Assembly: GCF_001654835.1 (NCBI RefSeq)
Contig: NZ_LXEP01000004.1
Coordinates: forward strand, 1-64,000
Length of the DNA: 64,000 nucleotides
Direction: 5' to 3'
Source of the DNA: Buttiauxella gaviniae ATCC 51604
GTDB taxonomy: Bacteria; Pseudomonadota; Gammaproteobacteria; Enterobacterales; Enterobacteriaceae
Of this stretch, positions 14,470 through 23,975 are shown piece after piece. The position numbers and the translations under genes are program-made. The number at the start of each line of letters is the position of its first letter. Position 1 is the first letter of the stretch. The notes beneath the pieces were generated by a model. The model worked only from the letters and a program-made list of their open reading frames with translations. It was not told where the DNA came from and searched no databases.

Positions 14470-14923
14470 GGGAATAGAAGCATTCCGCGAAGCCGTTCGC
14501 CGCGCTCCGTTAACTAAGCCGGAAGGGTTATCGCCCGAGTGGCAGGCTTACTTTGACGCGGTTACTCCATTGCATGTGGCTGAACTGATAGCAGCGCTGG
14601 AGCAGGCACAAAGCGAGCGAGATAAGTTCAACTTTGCCCATAAGGAATGGAACGATAAAACTGAGTGGGTTCAGAAAGAAAGTACTTCCGGTCGCTTTCG
14701 TTTCCAGGTTCTTGGGAGGCATCGTGCAGACGTAATGACGCGGCACATAGATGAACTGGAAGCCCGCACACTTTCATTTGCATTACCAGACCCAAGCAGT
14801 AAAGCCTTCTGGGGCGGTAACGGGAAAAATGAAACCTTCTACCCTTCTACTTATAAGCTCTGGTTAAAAGAAGCGATTGAGCGTGCTGGCATTATCGCCG
14901 GAGTAAAAATAGAAGTGATATAG
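14462..14923 (+). CDS. Ead/Ea22-like phage protein
   Basis: A 153-aa protein starting at 14462 (MDKGIEAFREAVRRAP) with a GGGAGG site. The segment HVAELIAALEQAQSERD resembles the repeating segment of ead/Ea22-type early-left proteins. It overlaps the previous gene by 8 nt. Role unknown; such genes are usually dispensable for growth. Confidence 0.55.
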   Translation: MDKGIEAFREAVRRAPLTKPEGLSPEWQAYFDAVTPLHVAELIAALEQAQSERDKFNFAHKEWNDKTEWVQKESTSGRFRFQVLGRHRADVMTRHIDELEARTLSFALPDPSSKAFWGGNGKNETFYPSTYKLWLKEAIERAGIIAGVKIEVI

Positions 14924-15041
14924 TTCTTTTATGAGCTATCAGTGAGAAATAAAATACAAAAAAGACCATTAATGACCCACATAGTGCGCAATAGGTTATT
15001 AATGAGCTATTTTATTAAAATTAATGAAAATAAGGTCATAT

Positions 15042-15614
15042 ATGAACCATTTGATGATTGATTTAAAAACCATGGGTAATAAACCCACCGCACCTATCGT
15101 CTCCATCGGGGCTGTATTCTTTGATCCGCAGAGCGGGAAGATTGGCGAGGAGTTTTACACTGCGGTCCAGCTTGAAAGCGCAATGGCTCAGGGGGCGCAA
15201 CCTGATGGAGATACCATCATCTGGTGGATGAAGCAAAGTACAGAAGCGAGAGCAGCCATTTGTGCTGATGATGCAATGCCTATCCCGTCAGCGCTCTCTG
15301 AATTAAGCCATTTCATTAATCGTCATGCTGATAACCCTAAATACCTGAAAGTCTGGGGTAATGGTGCCAGCTTTGACAATGTCATTCTGCGTGGTGCTTA
15401 CGAACGCGCTGGACACATAACCCCATGGAAATTCTGGAACGATCAGGATGTCCGGACAATTGTCGATCTTGGTCGCGCTGTTGGATTTGACCCTAAACGC
15501 GATATGCCCTTTGAGGGTGAAATGCATAACGCATTGGCCGATGCTAAACATCAGGCTAAATACGTGTCTGCTATCTGGCAGAAGTTAGTTCCAGCAACAA
15601 ACCCCAACATTTAA
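15042..15614 (+). CDS. DEDD-type 3'-5' exonuclease with altered motif I
   Basis: A 190-aa protein of the phage exonuclease group related to the ExoVIII/RNase T fold. The start at 15042 follows AAGG. Motif I is normally D-x-E (MIDLET); here it reads MIDLKT, so the metal-binding Glu is Lys (one base change, GAA to AAA). Motif II (GNGASFDN, Asp), motif III (HNALADAKHQAKY, His and Asp) and the Asp-rich middle remain. Family is clear; activity may be lost or reduced. It lies in the early operon near prtN and int. Confidence 0.8.
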   Translation: MNHLMIDLKTMGNKPTAPIVSIGAVFFDPQSGKIGEEFYTAVQLESAMAQGAQPDGDTIIWWMKQSTEARAAICADDAMPIPSALSELSHFINRHADNPKYLKVWGNGASFDNVILRGAYERAGHITPWKFWNDQDVRTIVDLGRAVGFDPKRDMPFEGEMHNALADAKHQAKYVSAIWQKLVPATNPNI

Positions 15615-15657
15615 ACCAACTGGCCCGGGTGCAGCCGGGATATATGGAGAAAAATCT

Positions 15658-15915
15658 ATGAATACCGTATTTCTTTTACTTGCTGAGTTCGGAACGCCCA
15701 CTATTCCAATTGCAGATGTCTCTGAAAAATATTTTGGCATGAAACCAGCGACAGCCGAAAAGAAAGCCGCGCTCGGAGAACTTCCTATTGCTACGTTTCG
15801 TGCCTCAGAAAGCCAAAAAGCCCCTAGGATGCTTCATGTTCAAGATCTTGCCGATCATATTGACCAGCAAAGGAAAAAAGCCAAGGACTTGTTTGATCAA
15901 ATGAGACCATGCTAA
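15658..15915 (+). CDS. PrtN-like pyocin activator family protein
   Basis: An 85-aa protein starting MNTVFLLLAEFGTPTIP, the signature start of the pyocin activator PrtN family, with the conserved KYFGMKPATAEKKAALGELP and HVQDLADHID segments. In enteric prophages it sits next to the integrase and may work as an excisionase-like DNA binder. It converges on the integrase with a 4-nt overlap of the coding ends. Confidence 0.85.
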   Translation: MNTVFLLLAEFGTPTIPIADVSEKYFGMKPATAEKKAALGELPIATFRASESQKAPRMLHVQDLADHIDQQRKKAKDLFDQMRPC

Positions 15916-17021
15916 CTAGCGTTAGCAACATGGTTTAGGCTTTCTTTCTTAAGACGATCAAATTTCTCGTGAAGGGTATTCGGGAACATTTCTCTGTACA
16001 CTTTCCATAATGTATTGAGAGAACGATGCCCTGTCACTTGTGCAACATCCTCTATACTAAATCCTGCTTCAAAGAGCCTACTAGCCCCCTCACGTCGCAA
16101 ATCATGGTACCTCAGATCTCGGATTGATAAATCGTCGCGAACATGCCGATATGTTTGTGTGATACTGCGCTCACGAAATGGGAAAATTCGTTCATCTACT
16201 CGAGGCTGCCTCTGAACAATGTCCCAAGCCTCACCTAGCAGTGGAACTGTCATATGGTTACCCACTTTCTTCTTTGGATCCTTTCTGTCACGGACTAATA
16301 TACTGCGCTGCTGCTCATCAATATCATCCCATCGAATTCTACAAAGCTCACCTATACGGGTACATGTCAGGGTAGATAAAAGAAAAATATCACCGAACGG
16401 TGCCTTACTATGTGCAGACTTTTCTTTCTGTTTAAGTCCATTTAATAGAAGCTCAAACTCATCGTTAGATGGCCGTCGATTACGTTGGTTTGACGTTCCA
16501 ACCATCTTCATGTGCTTTAGAAAAATCCGTGCATCTGACATTTGAGAGTGGTCAATTTCTAAATTAAAAAGAGGCTTTGCTGCCTGTAGCACAGAATCAA
16601 TATAGGAAATATCGTCAGATATCGTCTTCGGGGAGCATCCCTGAGCCTTTCTGAGGTGGCAAAATTCGATGTAGTGCTGAGATGTGAGAACATTCAGTTC
16701 ATTGGTAGCTAGCTCGCTCTTTGCTAGTCGATTAAGAACTTCTTTTTTAGATCGCCCTAATTCAACATCTTTATGATTTATATAATTTGCTATCAATTCT
16801 GAAAGAGATATGGCCTTCCCAGAATAAGTCTCAGGGTTAGGAAGACCAAACTCCTCTATATAAGCAACACGTTTAGTCCCCCAGCCTTTAGCCAAGGCTA
16901 GCTTTTGGAAGGTTCGGTTTTCACGAAAAACATATTTGCCACCACTCTTAACACCAACGGTGCAGCGATATCGCGTTGTACCATCAGCTCTCAAGCGTTT
17001 TTCAACCGTATAAAATGCCAT
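15912..17021 (-). CDS. int: Phage tyrosine integrase
   Basis: A 369-aa tyrosine recombinase that integrates and excises the prophage. Catalytic residues are all visible: R222 (CTRIGEL), K about 247 (RKDPKKK), H306 and R309 (YHDLRRE), H332 (TGHRS) and the nucleophile Y342 (KVYREM). The N-terminal part has an arm-binding beta-sheet (YTVEKRLRADGTTRYRCTVG) and a SAM-like core-binding domain (about 72-170). It is the outermost prophage gene, facing the host rsmF gene. Confidence 0.95.
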   Translation of the reverse strand: MAFYTVEKRLRADGTTRYRCTVGVKSGGKYVFRENRTFQKLALAKGWGTKRVAYIEEFGLPNPETYSGKAISLSELIANYINHKDVELGRSKKEVLNRLAKSELATNELNVLTSQHYIEFCHLRKAQGCSPKTISDDISYIDSVLQAAKPLFNLEIDHSQMSDARIFLKHMKMVGTSNQRNRRPSNDEFELLLNGLKQKEKSAHSKAPFGDIFLLSTLTCTRIGELCRIRWDDIDEQQRSILVRDRKDPKKKVGNHMTVPLLGEAWDIVQRQPRVDERIFPFRERSITQTYRHVRDDLSIRDLRYHDLRREGASRLFEAGFSIEDVAQVTGHRSLNTLWKVYREMFPNTLHEKFDRLKKESLNHVANAS

Positions 17022-17103
17022 TGCTCGGGGTCCTCATGGGGTGCTGGGTGGGGGACTGAGAACAATAAAATACAATTAAATCCGTTTAAATGCACCATAA
17101 TAA

Positions 17104-17123
17104 TACTGTTTATCGATACAGCA
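17104..17123. promoter_or_regulatory. LexA (SOS) box upstream of integrase
   Basis: TACTGTTTATCGATACAGCA matches the enteric LexA consensus CTGT-N8-ACAG exactly and the outer bases nearly so. It lies 85-100 nt upstream of the int ATG and about 120 nt upstream of rsmF. Confidence 0.65.
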
Positions 17124-17178
17124 TAAGCTGTCAATGCATTGAAATGTAATGTATTTATTATATCAGGGTATTTTCAAT

Positions 17179-17197
17179 CCTCGGTGTCTCACCGGGG
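17179..17197 (+). terminator. Hairpin in host sequence upstream of rsmF
   Basis: CCTCGGTG pairs with CACCGGGG (one wobble) across a 3-nt loop, followed by CGTTTGTGTT. Probably the terminator of the host gene that lay upstream before the prophage inserted. Confidence 0.45.
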
Positions 17198-17242
17198 CGT
17201 TTGTGTTACCATCGCTCCTTCATTTTTTTCTGGACTTCCTTA

Positions 17243-18685
17243 GTGGCTCACTCTCACACCGCCTTTCTCCCGCAAGCTTTTCTTGATGTTATTCGTGATG
17301 CACTCCCGGCAGATCAAACTCTCGAGAGCTTTATCGAGTATTGCCAGCGCCCATTGCGTCGCAGCTTGCGTGTAAATACCATCAAGATTTCGGTCAACGA
17401 TTTTCTTGCGCTTGTCGCCTCTTATGACTGGCATCTGACACCGATTCCTTGGTGCGCAGAAGGGTTCTGGATTGAACGAGATGATGAAGAAAGCCTGCCG
17501 TTGGGTAGTACTGCCGAACATTTAAGTGGTCTGTTCTACATTCAGGAAGCCAGTTCAATGTTACCCGTTACGGCATTGTTTGCTGACGGCAATCAACCGG
17601 ACCGGATTATGGATGTCGCGGCGGCACCTGGTTCCAAAACCACGCAAATTGCTGCGCGTATGGGCAATCATGGCGCTATCCTTGCCAATGAATATTCCGC
17701 TAGTAGGGTAAAAGTGCTACACGCTAACATCAGCCGCTGTGGTATCAGCAACGTCGCGTTGACGCATTTTGATGGCCGGGTGTTTGGTGCTGCGCTACCG
17801 GAGTGTTTCGATGCAATTTTGCTGGACGCCCCGTGCTCAGGTGAAGGTGTGGTGCGTAAAGATCCTGACGCCCTGCGCAACTGGACGCCAGAAAGCACTG
17901 CGAGCATTGCCGATACGCAGCGTGAGCTGATTGCCAGTGCTTTTCATGCGCTGCGCCCCGGCGGTACGTTGATCTATTCCACCTGCACTTTAAACCGTGA
18001 AGAGAATCAGAAAATTTGCCAGTGGTTACTGGATGAGTGGCCTGATGCAGTTGAAATCGCCCCGCTTGACGATCTGTTCCCAGAGGCGAATAAAGCTATT
18101 ACCGCCGAAGGCTACCTGCATGTTTTCCCGCAAATTTACGATTGCGAAGGATTCTTTGTTGCTCGTCTGCGCAAAACTGCATCCGTAGAAGCGCTCCCGG
18201 CCCCCGGTTACAAAGTGGGGAAATTCCCGTTTATACCAATGCACGGAAAACAAGCTGCGGAAGTAACCGCTGCTGCGAAACAGTCTGGAATCGCCTGGCA
18301 AGCTGACCAACAACTTTGGTTGAGAGATAAAGAAATCTGGCTATTCCCCAAAGAGATTATTCCGCTATTTGGCCAGGTTCGTTTTTCACGTATTGGTTTG
18401 CGCCTTGCTGAGCAATACAACAAAGGTTACCGCTGGCAGCATGAAGCCGTCATAGCCCTGGTGCCTGGTGATTCACCGCTAGGATTTGCGCTTACTGAAT
18501 TTGAAGCGGACGAGTGGTATCACGGTCGCGATATTTACCCCGATGTATCACCCGCGCTAAATGAGGTTGTTGTGACATACCAGGGGCAACCTCTTGGTCT
18601 GGCAAGAAAAGTTGGATCTCGCCTGAAAAATAGCTATCCGCGTGAATTGGTTCGCGACGGAAAACTGTTTGCCGCCAGGGGCTGA
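17243..18685 (+). CDS. rsmF: 16S rRNA m5C1407 methyltransferase RsmF
   Basis: A 480-aa SAM-dependent enzyme methylating C1407 of 16S rRNA. A GTG start at 17243 (then [12 protein letters not shown]) gives the length and N-terminus of E. coli RsmF; no strong ribosome site is seen. Motifs: SAM-binding [20 protein letters not shown] (motif IV Cys) and STCT (motif VI Cys, catalytic). A PUA-like region ends the protein. It is the first host gene after the prophage. Confidence 0.95.
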   Translation: MAHSHTAFLPQAFLDVIRDALPADQTLESFIEYCQRPLRRSLRVNTIKISVNDFLALVASYDWHLTPIPWCAEGFWIERDDEESLPLGSTAEHLSGLFYIQEASSMLPVTALFADGNQPDRIMDVAAAPGSKTTQIAARMGNHGAILANEYSASRVKVLHANISRCGISNVALTHFDGRVFGAALPECFDAILLDAPCSGEGVVRKDPDALRNWTPESTASIADTQRELIASAFHALRPGGTLIYSTCTLNREENQKICQWLLDEWPDAVEIAPLDDLFPEANKAITAEGYLHVFPQIYDCEGFFVARLRKTASVEALPAPGYKVGKFPFIPMHGKQAAEVTAAAKQSGIAWQADQQLWLRDKEIWLFPKEIIPLFGQVRFSRIGLRLAEQYNKGYRWQHEAVIALVPGDSPLGFALTEFEADEWYHGRDIYPDVSPALNEVVVTYQGQPLGLARKVGSRLKNSYPRELVRDGKLFAARG

Positions 18686-18798
18686 TGCGTTAAAAAAATA
18701 GTCGCCATGTAGTTTGCAGTTTTTGTACGTTTGTCTACGCTCTACTGTGGGAGGCCTTACTGGTCATACCACATGTACCCAGACCCAAGGAGAGCGAG

Positions 18799-19038
18799 AT
18801 GACGAAAACTAGCGTACGAATAGGCATCTTCGAAATTGATGATGCTGAATTACATGGCGAGCAGCAAGGGGACCGCACGTTGAGCATCCCTTGTAAATCC
18901 GACCCGGACCTGTGCATGCAACTTGATGCCTGGGATGATGAAACAAGCATTCCCGCCGTCCTTGATGGCGAACATTCAGTCCTCTACCGTCAACATTACG
19001 ACCAAAAATCTGATGCCTGGGTCATGCGCCTTGCATAA
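18799..19038 (+). CDS. yebV: YebV family protein
   Basis: A 79-aa protein in the E. coli yebV position and of nearly the same length and sequence (MTKTSVRIGIFEIDDAEL...). DUF1480 family. Acidic and soluble; function unknown. A GGAG ribosome site precedes the ATG. Confidence 0.9.
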   Translation: MTKTSVRIGIFEIDDAELHGEQQGDRTLSIPCKSDPDLCMQLDAWDDETSIPAVLDGEHSVLYRQHYDQKSDAWVMRLA

Positions 19039-19143
19039 CTCAAAGTGACCCGTCGCCCAGACGGGTTAATTAATTGACACTGATTACCCTCTTCTCGTGA
19101 CTTCCCCTACAATTAAGCCAAACGGTGCAACTCAAAGGCAATC

Positions 19144-19335
19144 ATGTTTGCGTTGGTTTTATTTGTTTGCTACCTGGACGGCGGCTGCGAAGATATTGTG
19201 GTAGATGTCTTTAATACTGAACAGCAGTGCCTGTTCGCTATGGATGAGCAGCGGATACGCTACGGTGGCTGTTTCCCAGTGGAAGATTTTATTGATAGTT
19301 TCTGGCGCCCGGCGCAAGAATACAGCTCGTTGTAG
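19144..19335 (+). CDS. yebW: YebW family protein
   Basis: A 63-aa protein matching YebW in place and sequence (MFALVLFVCYLDGGCEDIVVDVF). DUF1482 family. A hydrophobic start and several Cys suggest export or a small folded domain; unknown function. Confidence 0.88.
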   Translation: MFALVLFVCYLDGGCEDIVVDVFNTEQQCLFAMDEQRIRYGGCFPVEDFIDSFWRPAQEYSSL

Positions 19336-19337
19336 TG

Positions 19338-19982
19338 TTACTGAACCTGCACCATAGTCAGCTTATTACCAAATACCGCGCCGGTATCAATATAATATTG
19401 ATTATGAAAATGACTCACTTCTTTGAGCGGCGTGTGCCCGAAGTAAAACTCATCAGCTCCGTCGATATCCTCGCCTCGTCCCTGTAAATTCTTATTAAGC
19501 CGATCCCTGCTCCAGACCAGTAAATGTTCATCGACGGGCTGATTCCAACTGTAATGTGCTGAAGGGTAGTCTGCATGAGCAATAACCAGCGTCTTGTCGT
19601 GTGTATGAAGTTCAATCACCAACGGCAAATCGCGGCACTGTAATAAGGCTAGCTGCACATTATGTTGACGCTGTTCTGGCAATTCCCGATACCAATCACC
19701 ACCGTTCATCTGCCAGAGGATCCCCTCACCTTCGTCAAGCGCCTCTAAAGCCATCGCTTCATGGTTGCCCTTTACTGCTTTGAACCACTTACTACCGAGC
19801 AGTGCCAGGCATCCCGGGCTGTTTGCACCGCGATCGATAAGATCACCCACCGAGATAAGTAAATCCTGATGATAGTCAAAATGATGAAGTTTAAGCTGGC
19901 TAATTAATTCAGAGAGACAGCCGTGTAAATCACCAACAATAAACACATGCCGCCACTCTTCGCCGTCAATTCTCTGATACAT
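19338..19982 (-). CDS. pphA: Serine/threonine protein phosphatase PphA
   Basis: A 214-aa metallophosphatase of the PPP family. Motifs GDLHGC, GDLIDRG and GNHE bind the two metal ions; the later HAD and HTP histidines complete the site. In E. coli PphA (PrpA) is heat-shock induced and linked to envelope-stress signalling. It ends 3 nt from the convergent yebW gene. Confidence 0.93.
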   Translation of the reverse strand: MYQRIDGEEWRHVFIVGDLHGCLSELISQLKLHHFDYHQDLLISVGDLIDRGANSPGCLALLGSKWFKAVKGNHEAMALEALDEGEGILWQMNGGDWYRELPEQRQHNVQLALLQCRDLPLVIELHTHDKTLVIAHADYPSAHYSWNQPVDEHLLVWSRDRLNKNLQGRGEDIDGADEFYFGHTPLKEVSHFHNQYYIDTGAVFGNKLTMVQVQ

Positions 19983-20037
19983 ACCGCCCCCACTTTGTTT
20001 ATTTATTGCTCAATTATAAACCAGTGGGCAGTAATGG

Positions 20038-20565
20038 TTAGCGGGCAGAACGAATGAACATTTTGATTTGCTTGCCGTGGTATTCAACAAAATGCTGGAA
20101 CTGGAAACCAAATCGCTCAGCCAGATGGATGGAACGCAGGTTGTCATCATCAATAATGCAACAAACTGGTGTCGTAAACTCACGGTCAGCCCATTGCAGA
20201 ATCGCGTTTAGCGCTTCGCTGGCATAGCCTTTACCGTGAACAACTGGAATCAGTGACCATCCTGCTTCTGGAAGTTCAAGCGCGGGAGTTAACTCACGTT
20301 GTGCGTCCTGAAAACCAAACGAACCAATATAACGCTCAGTCTCTTTTTCAAAGACAGCCCAGTAGCCGTAACCCAGCGCCTGCCAATGACCGATGTAACG
20401 CAGCAATCTTCCCCAAGTCATTTCCGGGCCTTGCGGTTGTCCACCACCAATAAATCTCACCATTTCTGGGTCCGCCCAACAGGCAGCTAACGCCGGAAAA
20501 TCATCCAGCGTAAAATGGCGGAGAATTAGACGTTCAGTTTCCAGGCGAGGTGCTGCATTAACCAT
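20038..20565 (-). CDS. GNAT family N-acetyltransferase (RimJ-like)
   Basis: A 175-aa acetyl-CoA-dependent transferase. The start at 20565 (MVNAAPRLETERLILRHF) has GAAGGA at proper spacing; ATG two codons upstream is also possible. The pattern LETERLILR, then GYWAVFEK-like strands, IGSFGFQD, the acetyl-CoA loop HGKGYASEAL, and NLRSIHLAERFGF is the RimJ/RimL-like subgroup. Substrate unknown: an N-terminus or small molecule. It is not part of the E. coli K-12 order, so it is a lineage-specific insertion. Confidence 0.85.
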   Translation of the reverse strand: MVNAAPRLETERLILRHFTLDDFPALAACWADPEMVRFIGGGQPQGPEMTWGRLLRYIGHWQALGYGYWAVFEKETERYIGSFGFQDAQRELTPALELPEAGWSLIPVVHGKGYASEALNAILQWADREFTTPVCCIIDDDNLRSIHLAERFGFQFQHFVEYHGKQIKMFIRSAR

Positions 20566-20981
20566 GCTCATATCCTTCAAACGTATTATTGGCGTACGAT
20601 TTTTTACTTATTTTGCCGCCATACGGCTTGAGACACAATCAGCACACTGCGTTCGTGGGAGGTGAAGGAAAAGCGAGTCAGGGTTACAAATAGAAAAGGC
20701 TGCATAAATGCAGCCTTTAGAGAGGTGATACGAGTTGTCTGGTAAATACTACGCTTCTTAAAGCGATGAAATATGGCTTACGCCCCAAGGGAATGTGGTT
20801 ATTAAACCTACCACGAACCCACCAGTTTACTTTTGAGGATCAGTTTCAAAACTATCTGGCACCTCCGTTTCACTCTGGAACTAAAGCTAATCTAGCAGCC
20901 TTAACATTGTAAAAGTAACGGCAGATTCACAGTTTTGCCATTTTCTCATCAAATAAATCTGGATTAACGCGTGAGTAGTGC
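20566..20981. other. Intergenic stretch with one hairpin
   Basis: About 415 nt with no credible ORF. A perfect 10-bp hairpin (AAAGGCTGCA / TGCAGCCTTT, 20695-20718, 4-nt loop) could terminate minus-strand transcription from the SulP gene. I see nothing else. Confidence 0.5.
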
Positions 20982-22472
20982 TCAAATTTTGCCGCTCAGC
21001 CGCTCGTGGAAGTCGCTGCTGCGTAAATCGAGACCGACAATTTGTACTTTGCTTTCATAGCGTTGATAGCGGGTTTCGATAGCATCAAGCACGGCAACTG
21101 TCGATACATCCCAAATTTGGGCCTGCGACAAATCAATAATCACGTTTTGCGGATCGTCGGCATACTGGAAATGTTCAACCAAATCGTTGCTACTGGCAAA
21201 AAACAACGGCCCGGTTACCGTATATCTTACAGATTGCCCGTCTTCAGCTAATGTTCTTTCTGCGCGTACCACGTGGGCAATTCGGCGAGCAAACAAGATC
21301 ATCGCAAAAACCACCCCACCGACGACACCCAATGCCAGGTTTCCGGTCGCAACGGTCACTGCGACAGTACTCACCATCACTAAAGTTTCCGGAATGGGAA
21401 TTCTTTTTAAGGTAGCGGGTTTAACACTGTGCCAGTTGAGCGTTTTCACCGCCACAATCACCATAATTCCGGCTAAAACCACCATTGGAATTTTTGCCAT
21501 CAGTTCACTTAAACCGGTGACTAACAGCAACAGCACTAAGCCAGCAGCAATTGTCGAGATACGCGTACGCCCCTTGCCAAGTTCCACATTGACCATGGTC
21601 TGGCCAATCATAGCGCAGCCGGCAATACCACCGTAAAAACCGGCGAAGATGTTAGATACACCCAACCCCCAACATTCACGACGTTTACTCGATGGTGTGT
21701 CAGTCAGCTCATCAACGAGTTTGGCGGTTAACAACGACTCCATTAAGCCAACGAAGGCAATGCTCAAAGCGCAAGGCCAGATAATCCTTAAAGTATCCAG
21801 GTTCAAAGGCACCAACAACTCTGTTATTCCTGGTAATCCAGCAGCCATTGGCCCCGCCTCACCCACTGTTGGTACAGATAACCCCATCCCAATGCATGCG
21901 GCTGTAATCACAATAATCGCCACCAACGGCGACGGAACCATTTTAAATACCCGAGGGAGAAACAGCACTATTGCCAGGGTGAGCGCAAACAGCCCCCATA
22001 TCAGCGGGTTATCCCCCCAAATATGCGGCACCTGCGCAAAGAAAATGAGAATGCCCAACGCGTTCACAAACCCGGTCATCACCGACAGCGGTATATAGCG
22101 CATCATACGAGCAAGGCCAGTGACACCGAATAAAATCTGGATTAACCCTGCCAGCAACACCGCCGGGAAAATATATTCAACACCATGCAGATGCACCATT
22201 GGACCGATAACTAATGCTACTGAGCCAGCAGCAGCTGTCACCATTGCAGGGCGCCCACCAAGCAGTGACATGGATAAACAAAGCACAATAGAGGCGACGA
22301 GGCTGACTTTCGGGTCAACACCAGCGATTACTGAGAATGAAATGATTTCAGGTACGAGTGCCAATGCCGTTACCACTCCCGCAAGGGATTCGCGAGCGAG
22401 CAAACGAGGGCTACGCAAAACCGAGGTGAGAGAGTTTTCCCGACGATGTGTTTCAGTTTGAGTTGTGGTCAT
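20982..22472 (-). CDS. SulP family anion transporter with STAS domain
   Basis: A 496-aa inner-membrane transporter: about 12-14 hydrophobic segments across residues 35-395, then a cytoplasmic STAS domain (about 405-490; PLFFASSNDLVEHFQ, NVIIDLSQAQIWDVSTVAVLDAI). The SulP signature (VVTALALVPEIISFSVIAGVDP) is near the start. SulP members carry sulfate, bicarbonate or dicarboxylates; this length and the short STAS domain recall BicA-like bicarbonate carriers, but the substrate is unknown. Not in this place in E. coli K-12. Confidence 0.88.
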   Translation of the reverse strand: MTTTQTETHRRENSLTSVLRSPRLLARESLAGVVTALALVPEIISFSVIAGVDPKVSLVASIVLCLSMSLLGGRPAMVTAAAGSVALVIGPMVHLHGVEYIFPAVLLAGLIQILFGVTGLARMMRYIPLSVMTGFVNALGILIFFAQVPHIWGDNPLIWGLFALTLAIVLFLPRVFKMVPSPLVAIIVITAACIGMGLSVPTVGEAGPMAAGLPGITELLVPLNLDTLRIIWPCALSIAFVGLMESLLTAKLVDELTDTPSSKRRECWGLGVSNIFAGFYGGIAGCAMIGQTMVNVELGKGRTRISTIAAGLVLLLLVTGLSELMAKIPMVVLAGIMVIVAVKTLNWHSVKPATLKRIPIPETLVMVSTVAVTVATGNLALGVVGGVVFAMILFARRIAHVVRAERTLAEDGQSVRYTVTGPLFFASSNDLVEHFQYADDPQNVIIDLSQAQIWDVSTVAVLDAIETRYQRYESKVQIVGLDLRSSDFHERLSGKI

Positions 22473-22782
22473 AGTTTTGTCTTTGCAGGTTTGTCGTTAT
22501 TAGTTAAAGCGACCTTCAGGTCGGGTGTGATTGTACAGAGAGGATAGTATGGATGCTAATTAATGTGATCCCTATCTGAGACTTATCCTCTTAGCAAATA
22601 AGGGTTTTCATGTGGACGATTTCAGGGAGATGAATATTGAGGCATACCACAAAGATAGATATTAATGGCTATTATTGGAAAGGCAATTATTAGTAAACCA
22701 ACATAAAAGCAATTACAATACCGCCGATATTATCGAAAAATATAATTTTACTTTAGCCATTTTAATTAATGGAGGCTTACTT

Positions 22783-23697
22783 TTGTTTAGTCATTTGACT
22801 TATTGTAAAATGATTGGTTCTTTTCTGTTGCCTGCTATGTTATTTTTTTGCAGAAATGCTGTTGCCGATCCTGTTCTTAATAAAGTACTTAGCACGCATA
22901 GTATTACCTTGGCTTGGATGGGTAGTTCCAAGCCTATTTCCTGGGAGCTAAATGGAAAACCGACGGGTATGGCGGTGGATATCTGCCAGGGTGTTGTCGA
23001 TAGTATAAAAAAACGCTACAACACAAATATAAATATACAATGGGTAGAAATTTCTTCAGCTGCGCGCTTTGAATATATAACTCATCATAAAGCAGACATT
23101 CTCTGCACCATTGCCGGAAATACAGCGCAGCGTAATAAATTTGTTACTTTTTCAAAGCCATGGTTTTTTACACGGACAAATTTTCTGGCTAAAAAATCGC
23201 AGCATATAAATAGCCTGGAGATGCTCTCGGGACGGACCGTGGGTGCTATTAGTGGCGGAACATCTGCATTGCTACTCTCTGCAATGAACCAAAACATTAA
23301 CTATTCGATCTCAGTTAAGCTGATGAGAAGTTTCGATGAAGGATTTGATTTACTAGAACAAGGGCACATCTCAGCATTTGTCACTGATGACATTATCATA
23401 CATAGCAAGTTAGCTGAAATGGCTGACAGAGATGACTATCAAATGAGTACGGAAGGATTTGGTGACGTAATACCCTATGGAATGGTGATAGCTAAGGATG
23501 CAGATGAAATAGAGTCCATCATCAATGAAGAGTTAAAAAACCTGTTTATCTCAAAACGATTTGATGAGTTATATAACAAATGGTTTATGTCCCCTATTTC
23601 CCCTACTGGTGAAAACATGAGGCAACCCATGTCAAAAGATCTCATCAAAGAAAAAAATAGCTATCTACCTGCAACAGAAACTCCAACTACAGATTAA
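22783..23697 (+). CDS. Periplasmic amino acid-type binding protein (SBP_bac_3)
   Basis: A periplasmic solute-binding protein resembling amino acid ABC receptors: ITLAWMGSSKPISWELNGKPTGMAVDICQGVVD, then RFEYITHHKADILC, FSKPWFFTRTNFLA and GRTVGAISGGTSAL. The start is uncertain: TTG 22783 has GGAGG upstream and gives a good signal peptide ending AVA before D; ATG 22810 also works but lacks a ribosome site. No permease or ATPase lies nearby, so it is an orphan receptor. AT-rich compared with neighbours, with a decayed partial copy downstream, suggesting acquisition and duplication. Confidence 0.78.
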   Translation: MFSHLTYCKMIGSFLLPAMLFFCRNAVADPVLNKVLSTHSITLAWMGSSKPISWELNGKPTGMAVDICQGVVDSIKKRYNTNINIQWVEISSAARFEYITHHKADILCTIAGNTAQRNKFVTFSKPWFFTRTNFLAKKSQHINSLEMLSGRTVGAISGGTSALLLSAMNQNINYSISVKLMRSFDEGFDLLEQGHISAFVTDDIIIHSKLAEMADRDDYQMSTEGFGDVIPYGMVIAKDADEIESIINEELKNLFISKRFDELYNKWFMSPISPTGENMRQPMSKDLIKEKNSYLPATETPTTD

Positions 23698-23817
23698 AAA
23701 TGAACAGAGAAATATTAAAAGAATGTAAGCATCTCCTCAAGACTACTCACCTCATTTTAGAATGATAAATAATCAATAATTGAAGCGCAGTCAGAAAACA
23801 TAGCAAATACATAAATA

Positions 23818-23975
23818 TTGGCAGGGCATTCCGTGGGTGTAATAAGTGGTGGGACTGCCGCATTAATGATGCAAAAACTGAATCAAGACTACAAGTATTC
23901 GCGGGAAATACACAAACCTGGAAAACTGAGAGCAATATCAGATGAATACGGAAGATTTAAGTGATGATAATTCAT
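23818..23975 (+). pseudogene. Decayed partial copy of the binding-protein gene
   Basis: One frame reads SVGVISGGTAALMMQKLNQ, matching TVGAISGGTSALLLSAMNQ in the intact gene. A few dozen bases later another frame gives YQMNTEDLSDD, matching YQMSTEGFGDV from further on. The intervening part is missing and frames are broken, so this is the remnant of a second binding-protein gene with an internal deletion. Confidence 0.65.

Larger units (their letters stand above)
17022..17200. other. Prophage-host junction region (attR inside)
   Basis: AT-rich int promoter region followed by sequence that looks like the host rsmF upstream region. The attachment core must lie here, probably left of the hairpin at 17179, but it cannot be defined without the other prophage end. 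Confidence 0.5.

Noticed and set aside
14924-15041. Repeated TTAATGA words upstream of the exonuclease
   Set aside because: Three short matches in AT-rich DNA are within chance; no consistent spacing.
1-17021. CRISPR array or tRNA genes in the prophage
   Set aside because: No spaced direct repeats of CRISPR type and no cloverleaf were seen; the only arrays are the 15-bp iterons and the 23-bp pair.
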